Below are positions 8,378 to 19,417 of a stretch of 64,000 bases of DNA, piece after piece (position 1 is the first letter of the stretch; each line of letters begins with the position of its first letter). The stretch is from Clytia hemisphaerica. Lineage: Eukaryota; Cnidaria; Hydrozoa; Leptothecata; Clytiidae. Location: assembly GCA_902728285.1 (NCBI GenBank), contig CACVBU010000803.1, positions 378,396 through 442,395 on the forward strand, written 5' to 3'. Position numbers and translations under genes: made by a program. Below the pieces are notes generated by a model. That model did not search any database. It saw only the letters and a program-made list of their open reading frames with translations, and was not told the DNA's origin.

Positions 8378-10847
8378 ATGAAGAAATTTTTCAATAAACT
8401 TTGCTGTCTTGCTGTTACTGGTTCAGTCAATGAGATCGGAAGTAAGTATTTGTATTTTTTATTTCTTTTTAAGCGCGTCAGTAAAAGTTCAGTGCAGTAC
8501 AGAGTCCGGATACGGCTACTTATATTATAAGGTTGCGGGTTTAATCTTCCACTAGATCATACCAAACTGGGAAGCCTATTACAGCAGTTATTGCATTTGG
8601 GGGTAATCAAAAAGTTCCAGGTAAAAAAAGCAAAACATTTCCTCAGCTTCAGATAGATCCCTAAGAAAGTTTGCGAACGCAGTCGCAGTCGACCTGAAGC
8701 ATCGCCTTTCGAATGCCATCTACCATTTGGGATACCATCTTTGGTATGCCCTGACTGTAGCCGAATGCTTTACGTTTACAATATGGCTCGAAGATAGATC
8801 TTTAAACATAGTAATTATAAAAACACTGGTCTGGAAGCCTTTTGTCTCTTTTTATTGTTAAAAGAGCTTACGTACCAAAATCGATTTATTTTGCATATTT
8901 TTTGATCATGTGATTTGACAAAAGACCAATCTCAAGAGGAGATTTTGGTAACGTGATCAAAAAGTATACAAATTACAACTTGTCATTTGTTTGTAACAAA
9001 AGAAAATTTCACAAAAAGCTAAAACGTGGTTTTTATAATGAATACAGGGGGGCACGCAGTTACTACAAGACATGATGTGTAGTAAGTGCTTTTCAACACC
9101 TTTTTTCAGGACCACCACCCTTTGCAGTTACTACACCTTGGTAGTAACTGTTTTCAGAAAAGATTTCCAGGTACCACCCCTGTTTTTGAGTGATATCATC
9201 ATAAACATGCTCGAAATTACCCTAAATTGCGATTATTTTCAACCTAAAGCCATTTTTGTGCTAGATTTTCTTTTGATTTACTTGGTTAACAGCTGTTGAG
9301 AACATTTTAATGATAATTAGGGAAAGCAAAATTTCAAAGTTGGGTCTGAGAAAAATTTCAAATTTTTTTTCGTCCATTTATAACAAAAATATTTTTTTTA
9401 ACAAAGAATTTTTTCACAAAAAAATCATTTTTTGTGAAAATTTTTGAAAGTTCTTTAAAAATAATTAAAATATAAGCACTTACTACACCAAAAGTGCTAG
9501 CTTTAGTGTTTGGCACCACCCCCAAACAGCAGTTACTACACTGTGTAGTAACTGTTTTCATAACTTCTGAATACAGTACCACCACGGTAGTAAGTGTCAT
9601 ACTGTCTTGTAGTAACTGCGTGTCCCCCCCCCCCTGATGAATATGCTTTAAATCTCAAATATCACCCTCAACTGAGATAATTTGATCTTACTTTTGTTTT
9701 TTACTAAACAGATGATGCCTACGGGAGCAGTACTCAAATGACAAATGCTCAACGTAGGGAAAATCTTCTTGTAGCAGAGAATGCGAAGAATACAGATACC
9801 GACAATCAATGTCCTGGCAGATATGTTGTCAATAGTGAAAGACAAATTGTCGCCAGAGAAGTTGTTCTGGCTCGTCAAGGTACATTTATTTAAATTTCCA
9901 GATTTGAATACTACCTTCCCAAATGTTATGTCGAAAAATCATTATCTTCGATTTATAAGCATCTTTCGGCAGCATAGCTATGTAACTTAAGCGTATATTT
10001 TTTGTACCAATAAATGAAATACGAGTTTTTTTCCTACTAAAAATGATATTTATTAAGAGATGTAAAATTAATATGCCGTTATTTTACAGATCAGAACGAC
10101 ATTTACGAGATTGATCGCCTTCAAAATGATAGGGATCAATTTACCACTGTGGTGGATAAAACATTGTTGGATTCACTTACTGTTGAATTAGCAGAAAGTG
10201 AGAGAGTCAATGAGATTCTCCTCAAAAAGCTTTATGAAAAGGAAGAAAAAATGCTAGCCAGTGAAAAACTCTATTCCTGTTGGCAGAAATCACTTAGAGA
10301 TGAAATGGAGGACTATGAATTAGATCTTTTCTTCGAACCATTTGAAGAAGAATGGTATTCGAATAATCAGTTCGAATACCAATATGGGGCAAGAATTGCA
10401 GACGAAGACCCATTAATCCGGGAGCTGAGGGTGGTGGTCGACTATGACAGTCGCCGGACTATATACGAGAACATGAGCTTTGAAGAACTTGTACGCTTTG
10501 TCTACGGTGACCCTATTGAAGTAGATACTGATCCCGACGAGGAAGAATTTGATATCAGTGACGTCATTGATGATGGCGATGATGTTGAAGTGGATACAGG
10601 TTCCGACAACGACGTCAGTGAAGATTCCGACGACGAAGAGTTCGAAGTTCGTGACGTCATGGATGATGGCGACGACGGCGAAGAGTTCGAAGTCGATGAT
10701 GACGAAGACGACGATGTCAACGGTGAAATGGGATCAATCGGTATTGAATTTGCCTTGATCGGAAACGACAAAGCCGCCATGATTATTTTCGTCGTGAACC
10801 TCTCCCTTCATTCATCTTCAAACCACGTAAAGAGAAGGGAAAAATAA
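8378..10847 (+). CDS. Unrecognised three-exon gene for a 329-residue acidic protein
   Basis: Proposed exons are 8378-8441, 9712-9879 and 10090-10847. Both introns are phase 1 and begin GT (GTAAGT, GTACAT) and end CAG, and the 990-nt join is open throughout. The product starts MKKFFNKLCCLAVTGS (a short hydrophobic, Cys-containing head). A charged helical stretch suited to a coiled coil follows (about 80-140), then an EEW/YGARIADEDP region. A strongly acidic block (about 225-290) contains two near copies of a DVxDDGDD unit. No known domain is recognised. Intron 1 holds the MITE at 9045-9636. Near the 3' end another frame also looks coding (RHDYFRREPLPSFIFKPRKE), so the true C-terminus is uncertain. 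Confidence 0.6.
9045..9636. mobile_element. MITE with CAGGGGGG ends and 7-bp target duplication (copy a)
   Basis: The ends are CAGGGGGGCACGCAGTTAC and, on the other strand, CAGG(n)ACACGCAGTTAC, continuing as ACTACAAGACA on both sides. ATGAATA directly flanks both ends (9038-9044 and 9637-9643). The 592-bp interior has repeated GTAGTAA motifs and no coding potential. It lies in intron 1 of the acidic-protein gene. Confidence 0.75.
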
Positions 10848-11097
10848 CTCAATCTATATTTTTTCCTGTAAAATACTCCATTCATATGTCCCTTGTTGCT
10901 CAGTAAGCCTACAGTGGGGTCCACGTTACTTCACACCAGCGTGAGCACGGGGCATGAACCCCTCAACAAAAGTCAGAACGATAGAGAGATCATATCAGAC
11001 GGCTAAGAAACATCACTTACATAAACAAAACATGAACAACTACAATATAAAGATGCATAATGTGACGAGTGATGACTTTGGACCAAACAAAATGGAC

Positions 11098-11470
11098 AAA
11101 CAATTGTTATCACCAGTACCATCAAATATCACCATTTGAGAGGGAGGCCAAACCATGATCAACTATGATACTGCAATGCGGAAGAGCAAATCCAATCTTA
11201 CGAACCAAACAGAATGGGTCAACAATTGTTATCACCAGTACCATCAAATATCACCATTTGAGAGGGAGGCCAAACCATGATCAACTATGATACTGCAATG
11301 CGGAAGAGCAAATCCAATCTTACGAACCAAAAAAAATGGGTCAACAATTGTTATCATGGGTACCATCAAGCATCACCATTTGAGAGGGAGGCCAGACATG
11401 ATCAACTATGGTACTGCAATGCGGAATGCGATGAGTTGAGAAAGCAAACAGGTTTTATCATGAGTACCAT
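11098..11470 (+). repeat. 122-bp tandem repeat, about three units
   Basis: CAATTGTTAT begins at 11101, 11223 and 11345, an exact 122-bp period. Units share CACCATTTGAGAGGGAGGCC and GATCAACTATGATACTGCAA. The first two units are nearly identical; the third is shorter and more diverged. A frame through the units reads SPFEREAK and NYDTAMRKSKSNLTN, but a TGA interrupts it in units 1-2. It lies about 250 bp after the acidic-protein gene. Confidence 0.8.
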
Positions 11471-11499
11471 CAAATTTAGAGAGGGACGAGGCAGGTGAT

Positions 11500-12228
11500 T
11501 CAAAACGAGAAACATGTCATTTCAGGAACGAGGCTTTGGGGGCTTTGCTTCGTTTCCGTAGTTTCATGTGGAAAGGGAAGAAAATCCTCCTGCCATGTCA
11601 ATTGTTCTATATTGTTATATTAATCGAAATAATATTACCATCATAATAAAATCAAAATATAGTCTATTTGAATGAATTCGTACTTTCCCACACTAACTAC
11701 CGTCTTTGTGAAGTTTGAAAATGTCTTTCACACCGACAAAAATGTTTTACACTCCACGTAAGCAAAAGCTCAAGACTTAGAACTACCATATACAGTACGG
11801 GGCCAATTTAGTGTGGACACAATCTTGTCAACATATCTTAGAGTTTATGATACACAGATTTGCTCTGTTGTCTTTGACCTTTGGAGACAGTCTAGACGAT
11901 TCGCAGGTTCTAGATATAATTCTACGAGTGCCGTCAAATTATCATTTAAAGGGCTCTGATCATAGTCAGAAAATATGTTAAGGGATTTGAAGATAAAACT
12001 TTTGCTTTGGGTTCCTTGACAGTTTTAACAAAAAACTGCCTTTACAAGTTGTTTGGTAATTTTATCCTGTCAAGAGTAATTAAGAGTTTAGTTACAAAAA
12101 TGACGTTACGAACTTTAAAAAGACGTTAATAAAATGTTATATTGTTACATATGTTTCAAACTTTTTTTAAATTGTCCGCAAAGAATTAAACAGTATTTGA
12201 AATTTTTCGGTTTTTCTACGAAAAATTA
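11500..12228. other. Unannotated intergenic stretch
   Basis: No gene is visible. At 11793 the sequence TACAGTACGGGGCC, followed by AATTTAGTGTGGACA, looks like one end of a Tc1-type element, but I see no matching second end. A short GGGCTCTGATCATAGT piece near 11950 resembles the repeat at 1-470. Confidence 0.35.
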
Positions 12229-12478
12229 GGATGAAAAATTGTCAAAAAACACTATTTTCAAGATTTCGAGACAAAGAAGCTTTTACAAAAATATTTTCGA
12301 AAATCTTTTTTTAGTTTGGTTAAAGATACACCATCTAACGCAAAAAAAATTTCAAAATTTTTTTTCTTCGCCAAAACAAGGTCCTCGAAGGTTGAAATAC
12401 TCTTCTTCGCATAAATCTCTATTTTCTTCTTTCGTCAATTTTTTTTTCATTATGATTTTTTAATTTTCAGATTGAATA
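12229..12478 (-). repeat. Dispersed coding-derived repeat, left half (interrupted copy)
   Basis: This aligns with 8-255 of the window (for example AAGATTTCGAGACAAAGAAG in both). It is cut at 12478 by the transposon at 12479-16396 and resumes at 16397. It carries several indels compared with the uninterrupted copy and is not translatable. Confidence 0.75.
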
Positions 12479-14006
12479 CCTTATCGGCTAAAAGTTAGTC
12501 GGCCTTAATTATTAGTCGGCCCTATTTTTTAGTCACTAATATATAATCAACAAGACGACTTAGAGTCGAACATTTCGCAAAGTGCACGATTATTCAAAGA
12601 TGATAGATAGATCATAGAATGAAATAATAATATTAAAAGACTGAAGATGGTTATTTTTGGCCATTTCTGGCTGTGTTAGGCCTACTTTTATCCAAGAAAG
12701 ATACAAAAATCTGAACACAGATTGCATGAATAGCGGCTGTGAAAATGTCAAAAAAATCAAAATATATCAAGAAAGTTTTAAATTAACACATACATTAAAA
12801 TACACACATGCTTTTGAGACGGACTTTAAAGAAAAAATTTATTTTAAAATTATCAAATTTCTTAGTCAAAATAAATCTGCAAAGTATTAAGGCACTGCAT
12901 ATAGATATAGATAGAAATGTAAAATAGCCAAAAAGACCAGCCAGAAAATATCTAAAGTGACTCCAAAATTGGGGACAAAAACTCAGACTGTGGAAAAAAA
13001 CTCAGGGACTACAAAAAAAGAAAAAAAAAGTGGTATCAAAAATAACTATAAAGTGAAAGTTTGCCTAAATTTTAAAAGCTCAAAGTATATATTTTGCTAT
13101 ATTTTGGTCATTTTTGGGTGTTATAGTCCTACTCCACAGGGCTCGTAACTTTTTATCTTAGTATAAGGTACGTAAAATTTGTGCAGAGAGAGATTCAAAA
13201 TCCTCCATGTTCAAATGTGTCATCGCAAGCAAGAAGTAAGAAGCTTCATTTTTCAATCTTCTTTCACTTTTCCTCATTTCCTCAAAATTTCTCAATATCT
13301 AAATTTAAAAAACTTTTAATCTTTTAGATTATTCAACCCTCATATAATATATAACGATGCTGAACGATGAATAAATTTTTACTTTATAGTAGGGTCCTGA
13401 GAAAATGATTAAAAAGTAAAGTATCCACATACTTTTTAATAATGGTTAATGAAATTAGAAACAATACTACCTAAATCAAACAAAATCAAACACGATCAAC
13501 TTTGGCAGGTATTTTATTTGGCTGATACCTTGAAAAATAAATATACAGCTAAAACTTTGCTTGCCCTGGATTCATATCGTCGTATTGTATACCTCAAGGG
13601 AAGAAATTTTGGAATTTAATTTTGCGGTTAAATACCACGAAACACAATATTCTCGCCTATTTAGGGAGGAATGGGCCATATTTTAAACAAAAAATCCTCT
13701 CAACCGCGAAATTTCAGAATTTTGAGCTGTGAGCCGCATTAAATTCTTCAAAAATTTCTTCCCTTAAGAAGATTCTCATTACCGCACTAACATTCTTGTC
13801 ATTTTTCCAGAATCTTTGAAACTTAATTTTCCCCGGGATAACCGGGAATGATAATCTTAATGAAATTGCCCAACTTTCAGAAGCTTGGTCTTTTTTCACT
13901 AGAAAAGTGGCAAATGAATCTTAGTGCGGAAATGAAAGTCTTATGCAAAACGACGTAATACGTTTTTAAATCAATAACCAGTCAATTGGTTCCCTTCAAT
14001 ACTGTA

Positions 14007-14157
14007 AATTTGTCTAATGTTGACATCACTCATCTAATTCCAATACCCTTCTTTAAACATGTGAATAATAAAATAATAAAATGTTGGAATCGCTGATAAA
14101 GGCAAAGGGTCAGAGAGGGAAACATCTTTTTTAGGGATGTTGACATTAGGCCGTATG
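14007..14157. mobile_element. Palindromic TA-flanked MITE, GTCTAATG family (copy 1)
   Basis: The left end has TTTGTCTAATGTTGACATC and the right end, reversed, CATACGGCCTAATGTCAAC, with TA on each side. It is a short and diverged relative of the copies at 27207-27524 and 59346-59550, which share GTCTAATG..GACATC and ACCCTTCTTT. Non-coding. Confidence 0.6.
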
Positions 14158-14186
14158 TAAAGAAAATAGCTTGGTTCCTGTCACCA

Positions 14187-14784
14187 CAGGGGGGGGGGTA
14201 CAGAGGCAGGGTACTAACCCATAGGGTACTAACTTGATTTTTCACTCAATTTCTTTTTAGTACCACCCACCCATATTTAGTACTGGGTACTACTTCATTT
14301 TTGCTGTAAAAAAATAGAGACACCACCCCCTAAAATCTTATATTTTACAGATTAGACCAAAAGAGAGGGTACTATGTTAGTTTTTCTGACTGAAATGGAC
14401 AGATAATTCAAACAAATTATCATTGATTAAGTCGAGGCTTTTGTCCTTTGATTTTAATAACATACTTCTTTCGGAAGTTTTGTCTTCACAAAAATCAAAA
14501 AAGTTTCTCAAAAGAGTAAAAAAAAGTTTCTCAATTAAAAAAATTTCAAATCAAAAAAATAATATTTAAAAAGAAGTCAAAATATTACAAAAGACTGCTT
14601 TTTTTATTGAAAAAGGAGCAAAACTCTGTGAAAAAGTACCCAAATAGTACCCTGTACTTGCTAGAAGAGTGAAAAATACACACCCCCACCCCTAAAGTAG
14701 TACCGGGTACTAACTTTTTTGAAATGCAAAAATAGACACCACCACCCGGCTATGGGTTAGTACCCTGCCTTTGTACCCCCCCTG
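14187..14784. mobile_element. MITE with CAGGGGGG ends and 7-bp target duplication (copy b)
   Basis: The ends are CAG(G)nTACAGAGGCAGGGTAC and, reversed, CAG(G)nTACAAAGGCAGGGTAC, continuing as TAACCCATAG in both. GTCACCA flanks both (14180-14186 and 14785-14791). The interior is 598 bp long with many GGTACTA motifs and no coding frame. It is nested inside the 3.9-kb transposon. Confidence 0.75.
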
Positions 14785-15892
14785 GTCACCACGACTTTGA
14801 AAAGACAGTCAGTTGGTCTTTATAATAGAGCAACTTATGGTAGGGCAATCGAGCCTATTCTAAAATCTTGTAGAGCATTCATATCACTCTGACTGATTGA
14901 AATGATTTATTATGAACTTGCAGCCGTTTAACAATCAGTCTGTCTTAGAGCTTAAAGCCAACCGCTGAAAAAGCAATCAGCTGGTATGTAATTGAACTTT
15001 CCTTAATCCCATCCAGACCTGATGAACCAGAACTGATAAAACAAACTTGCCGAAAATTGAAAAACTGTACTGATCGAACCGCAACCCATTGATCAAACTT
15101 GAAACAAACACTCGTAATTTTCTAAAAAATCTTAGAGTTCAATTAATTTTTTTTACTTGAACATTAATCGTTCAATGATAGATGGAGTTCAATTGGTTTT
15201 CGACAAGTTCGATTGATCCGGGTGGTCCTGGCTTAATGTCATTACAATAGATTATTATTGATTATTGCCCAAATACCCAAGTACCCCTCCCCCCTCCTCC
15301 GGATAACCCCTGCCATCAATTTCTCTTTTGAAATACTTAATAACTGATAATCTGTTATACACAACTAAGTCCCACACCTATTTCTACGTAAAAAAGATCA
15401 TACCTGCTGTGTTGTTGTAGTCATATGGTGATGTTCAAGAGTAACTCTTTAATTGCAACTGCAAGATTCCTATCACTTTATTGGTGCATTTACTAACTAT
15501 ACAAACATAAAATACTATGCTAAAAGAAATAAAAACCTCTTTAAAATGCTCTAAAAAATACAAAAAGTACAAAAAATTCAAACAAGCAGCAGCCTGACAG
15601 CATGCTGAAAACCACCATATTTAAAAACGAGCAATGTTTACAAATGCTTGGTTATGTATACCTGGACTTGCGGACTGACAAAACATTAGATTTTATCTTA
15701 GCGAGTGAGTCGATCTTTAAGATTTTCGAGAATGTTCGAGAAGGCTCAATAACACTTTCGTTTTCTAAATTTTTCATTACACCGCGAAAGACGATCGTAA
15801 TACTTTCGCTATGCGAAATTAATAATAATAGCGGACGAAATAATGAATTGTAACGGACGTAATGATGTGGTATTCAAAAAAGTTGGTTAAGT

Positions 15893-16215
15893 AAAGCTTA
15901 GTCTAGCAAGCTAGACGACTAATCTATACATAGTAGAAATAAAGCAAAAAGTAATGAATGGAACAATTTTAGTCGTCTAGAAACCTTTGTGCACTAACTC
16001 CAAACAAAAGAAAAGTGTCAATATTGCAATTATAATTTTTTCCTGCTCAAAATAATTCTTGAGAAAAAAAATATGTGTGGATTTGTGTATTGAAAGTTTT
16101 TCATTTGAGTTGATTTCGTTTTGAGAGTTTGTTGTTGCTTGATAAATTGTTTCTCGCTACGCAAGTTTCTGCGTAGCTAGCCCCTGTATCTATAAGGCTG
16201 GAACACCGGATTCTT
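15893..16215. repeat. Dispersed repeat with GTCTAGCAAGCTAGAC hairpin
   Basis: The hairpin GTCTAGCAAGCTAGAC (about 15900-15916) is followed by a TAGAAATAAAGCAAA segment and, further on, TTTCTGCGTAGCTAGCC and GGAACACCGGATT. The same series of blocks occurs in reverse orientation at about 48945-49095. It is probably a non-autonomous transposon; its ends are unclear. Confidence 0.5.
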
Positions 16216-16396
16216 CCAGTCGTTTATACAAACTAAATCCCGTATTATTATTAGTATTGGTATTATTAGTATTACACGCATTATAAACGACTCCAGTCTA
16301 AGGAAAGCTTAGTTACAAACTTTTAATTCGGCCCAAATTTTAGTCACCAAGCCAAAATTTAGTCACTTACGGCCGACTAAGTTTTAGCCGATAAGG

Positions 16397-16550
16397 TAGT
16401 TGGCCTAACAGAAAATGTATCAAATGCCATTGCTTTGTTGGTTACACCAGGCAGAAAAACTATTTTTACATATGGCAAATATAAAAAATTCACTATGGTC
16501 AGAGCCCTTAAATCATTTGATTATTTTTCATGAAGCTGCAATAACATAAT
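16397..16550 (-). repeat. Dispersed coding-derived repeat, right half (interrupted copy)
   Basis: This continues the copy broken at 12478 and aligns with about 255-460 of the window. Shared sequence includes CACTATGGTCAGAGCCCTTA. At about 16550 it passes into receptor pseudogene sequence. Confidence 0.7.
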
Positions 16551-16880
16551 GGCCAAAATTTCATCGGGATATTGGATTTGAAAGTTTGATACCAAGGTTG
16601 CGATAGAAACTGTTACTAAAAAAAATATTTGGTATAAAAACGAATATAGATGAGATGAGTATTGAACACTTGATTGTTTTGGATGCTTTTAAATGCCGTT
16701 GAAATCTGTCTTGTTGCTGGATGGTTGGGAATGAATATGGCTAAAATTATTTTTTGAGCGAACTTGATGTTTGTGACGTAATTTATGAAAAGGTCTATGA
16801 TCAGTCGGAAAAATCAATCCTTTGAAAATATATTGAGATTTTTCTTTGTGATCCGTATTTTCCTGATTCAAGATAAATTG
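16551..16880 (-). pseudogene. Receptor pseudogene fragment, TM5 to third extracellular loop
   Basis: Read from 16880 down to 16551, one frame gives FINYVTNIKF (TM5 end). After a frameshift it gives TIQQQDRFQRHLKASKTIKC, then SSIFVFIPNIFLV (TM6) and FQIQYPDEILAIM. These align with residues about 186-267 of the intact receptors (MIQQSEMFRRNSRASATIRC, TIFVFMPNILL, VPDEMVEII). The C-terminus is missing and is found, in opposite orientation, at 7320-7467. It is not functional. Confidence 0.75.
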
Positions 16881-17185
16881 AATAAGCTGTGGCAGCAGGG
16901 ATATGTTATAGCGGAGCTAATTAAGGTGAAGGCTTCTTCATAAAGACGAAAGACATGCATCTATTTTTCGGATCCTGTATGCGGGAGTAGTGTCAGGACC
17001 TGCAGGCGACCTGGTAGGGTTGGGTATGGGTGTGGTTACGTATCAGATTGGCTAGGAATTGGGTTATTATCAGTTAGGGTTAGGGTTGGAGCTCGAAACA
17101 AGCACTCTTTTGTGATTTTCTCTTAATACAGTCTGGTCTGCAGTTTGTAAAATATAAATAGCCATCAGAAGCGCTATCCTGGCAT

Positions 17186-17430
17186 GAATCCGTGGCGCAG
17201 TGGATAAGGCAATGCGTTTCAAAACATTGGAACATTGCATTTAGTGGGTTCGAATCCCACCGGTGGCGATCTGTCGGTAAGTCATTCAGTAAGTTAGAAA
17301 ACATAGAAAATAACTCACAGAGAACCAGAAAGTCAGGAAAACTACGAACAAGAGACTGGAAATTACGAAATAAGTCCAGATCTGTCTTTCGTCTTTGTGA
17401 AGAAGCCACGACCGCTGGATAACGCACATT
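17186..17430 (+). mobile_element. tRNA-derived SINE
   Basis: A tRNA-like head (about 17188-17270) has an A-box-like GGCGCAGTGGATAAGGC and a perfect T arm, GTGGG with loop TTCGAAT and CCCAC, which is the B box. The acceptor stem pairs in only three positions and the anticodon arm has an oversized loop. It therefore looks like a SINE promoter region and not a working tRNA gene. The following 150 bp are an unrelated body. Its 3' boundary is a guess. Confidence 0.6.
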
Positions 17431-18114
17431 TAAAAAAGCCTTGTTCTATCTCTGTCCCTGACATTAAAATTTGATATGAAATTAAACTTTTTTAATTACA
17501 AATTCGTGAAATTTGGATTTTTTTTAGCCAATGATTCTGCTGCTGCATTTATTGTTCACGATTAAAAACTTTTAATTATCAAGAGTAAAACATTAGTGAA
17601 TGACAATATAAAAAAATGAAAAACATTGTTTTCATTAGTAAAGTTGTAAGAAATTTCTTCAGTAAGATTATAAATAACTCTTTTTCATTTGAAATACCGC
17701 GCTACACCGCGGGGTGCCTCACTTTCTAACTGATATTTTCAGATAGCAAGTCGGTATGTCTGATTATGAAAAAAATTTCAAGTCAATTGAAACAATATTT
17801 GTAAAAATATTTACATCCGAAATTTTTAAAGAGAAATCATGGAAGCTTCTCAAATTCATAACACACGCTGATAAAATTAGATTTTATTTACAAAGAAGCT
17901 TTTGGGGTATCTTTTGCAAATATTATTTTGATGAAAAGCGGGAACATCATAGCAAAATATATGCAAACGTACTGCATCAATACTTTGTCTGCTTTATTTT
18001 TCTTATAAAAACAGAACACTCTAGGGGACAGAGATGGATTTCTATTATGAACAGTTTACAATAGAAAAGACAAAGGAGCAATCCGCTAAGGAATTCTCGT
18101 CCTTCATCCAGCTA
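17431..18114. other. Unannotated stretch
   Basis: AT-rich sequence. I see no gene or clear element. An open frame at 17756-18064 has no recognisable motif. Confidence 0.4.
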
Positions 18115-18301
18115 CGCTATAACATATCCCTGGTGGCAGACATCAATTCAAAATTATATCCTTTTCATTCTATTTTTAATTAATTCTTTATGTATTATGA
18201 AAATTGTTTCCTTTGATATTCGTTTCGGTTTTTAGGGGTCTTGTGAAATTAATTTAAAGGAAGAAAATTTGGTGGGTTTGGCAGATTTAGTCGAAAGCCG
18301 G

Positions 18302-19083
18302 TGTAGCGGATTATTTTAACTCCCTGTAAATGTTGACCCCCCCGGTTAAAATAAACTAGGAAATAATGACTCCCCTAGAGTAGAAATTTCCTAGGAAATA
18401 TGGACTCCCTTAGTAAATAATGACTCCCCGTAAAAAAGCCGAAGGAGTCAAGATAAACTAGTTTATCATGACCCCCCCCCCAAAGAACTGAAGTCATTGC
18501 AGTGCTGTTCGATCGAATGTTTAGAATGTTTTGAAAGATTCGGACAATACATATAACATCAAATGAAAGTAAATGAGGACTATTTGACGTGCGTTGTCAA
18601 TTCAGTCAATTCAATTGTCCAAAAGTACAACAAACCCCACCTCATTAGATAAATCTAGGTGCGCAGACAAAAGTTTCCTAAAGAAGAAAATTGGCACCCT
18701 CCAGGCAAGAAAAATGATAACCACCACACCTGCACAACAGAGTTTTTATCTCAGATACATTTTGAAACAGAAATCACCTAGTAATGGGATCATTTATTGA
18801 TTCTAGTGACTCTGTGAGTAAGTCGAGATGAAGTTCTCAAAAGCAAAAGCAGAAAAAGCTTGTTAAAAGCATTCTAAGTCAAAAAAGGCGAATTTCCAGG
18901 ACTCCACCTTAAGGTAGATAATAGGGGGAGTCATTTTAAACCAAAGGGGGTCAAGATTTCCTAGGAAATAGCAACTCTAGGGAGTCTTCATTTACTAGTT
19001 TATTTTGAGGTGGGGAGTCACTATTTATTAGTTTATTATGACTGGGGAGTCATTATTTAGGGGAGTTAAATTTTTGTGTGACA
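18302..19083. mobile_element. 782-bp foldback transposon, TGT..ACA ends, CCGG target duplication
   Basis: CCGG occurs at 18298-18301 and again at 19084-19087, while the other duplication arm has a single CCGG at the matching point. This gives exact borders. The element begins TGTAGCGGATTATTTTAACT and ends TTTTTGTGTGACA. Both 200-bp sides are packed with inverted copies of GACTCCCC and TTTCCTAGGAAAT, so the whole folds back on itself. The interior has no transposase. The 4-bp duplication does not match the common TA or 8-bp classes. Confidence 0.75.
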
Positions 19084-19417
19084 CCGGTAAATCAAGTTCC
19101 TGCGCAAAATAATGTAATTTATTCGGCCATCAGAAAATCTATTTCCTGAAAGATTTGATTTTTTCCCCAAATGTGTGCTATTCCGGCCCTTAAAACAGTT
19201 TTTTTTTATTCGAGAAAATTGATTAATTCTTTAGCAGCTGATTCACACTGGTTTGTTTTGCCTTTGTTCCCAGCATTTAATAGAAATTATATAGAAATTA
19301 GAATTGAAAACATAAATTTCATTTTCTCTAATTTTCAATATTTGAAATTTTAAGCATTTTGCCTGAAAAATAATTCATTTTACACTTAACTTACGATATT
19401 TTGGCGTAAATTTTATA

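Larger units (their letters stand above)
12479..16396. mobile_element. 3.9-kb TA-flanked DNA transposon shell
   Basis: The left end is CCTTATCGGCTAAAAGTTAG followed by TCGGCC. The right end on the other strand is CCTTATCGGCTAAAACTTAG followed by TCGGCC. TA flanks both (12477-12478 and 16397-16398). The flanks are collinear with the uninterrupted repeat at 1-470, where a single TA stands at the matching site. I see no transposase frame or DDE/D-like protein inside. The interior is AT-rich and contains later insertions (14007-14157, 14187-14784) and a dispersed repeat (15893-16215). It is either a deleted autonomous element or a long non-autonomous one. Confidence 0.8.

Noticed and set aside
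10502-10780. Ser/Thr-rich minus-strand protein
   Set aside because: It is the antisense of the Asp/Glu codon run in the acidic-protein exon.
17188-17270. Functional tRNA gene
   Set aside because: A- and B-box sequences and the T arm are good, but the acceptor stem pairs in only three positions and the anticodon loop is too large. A SINE head fits better.
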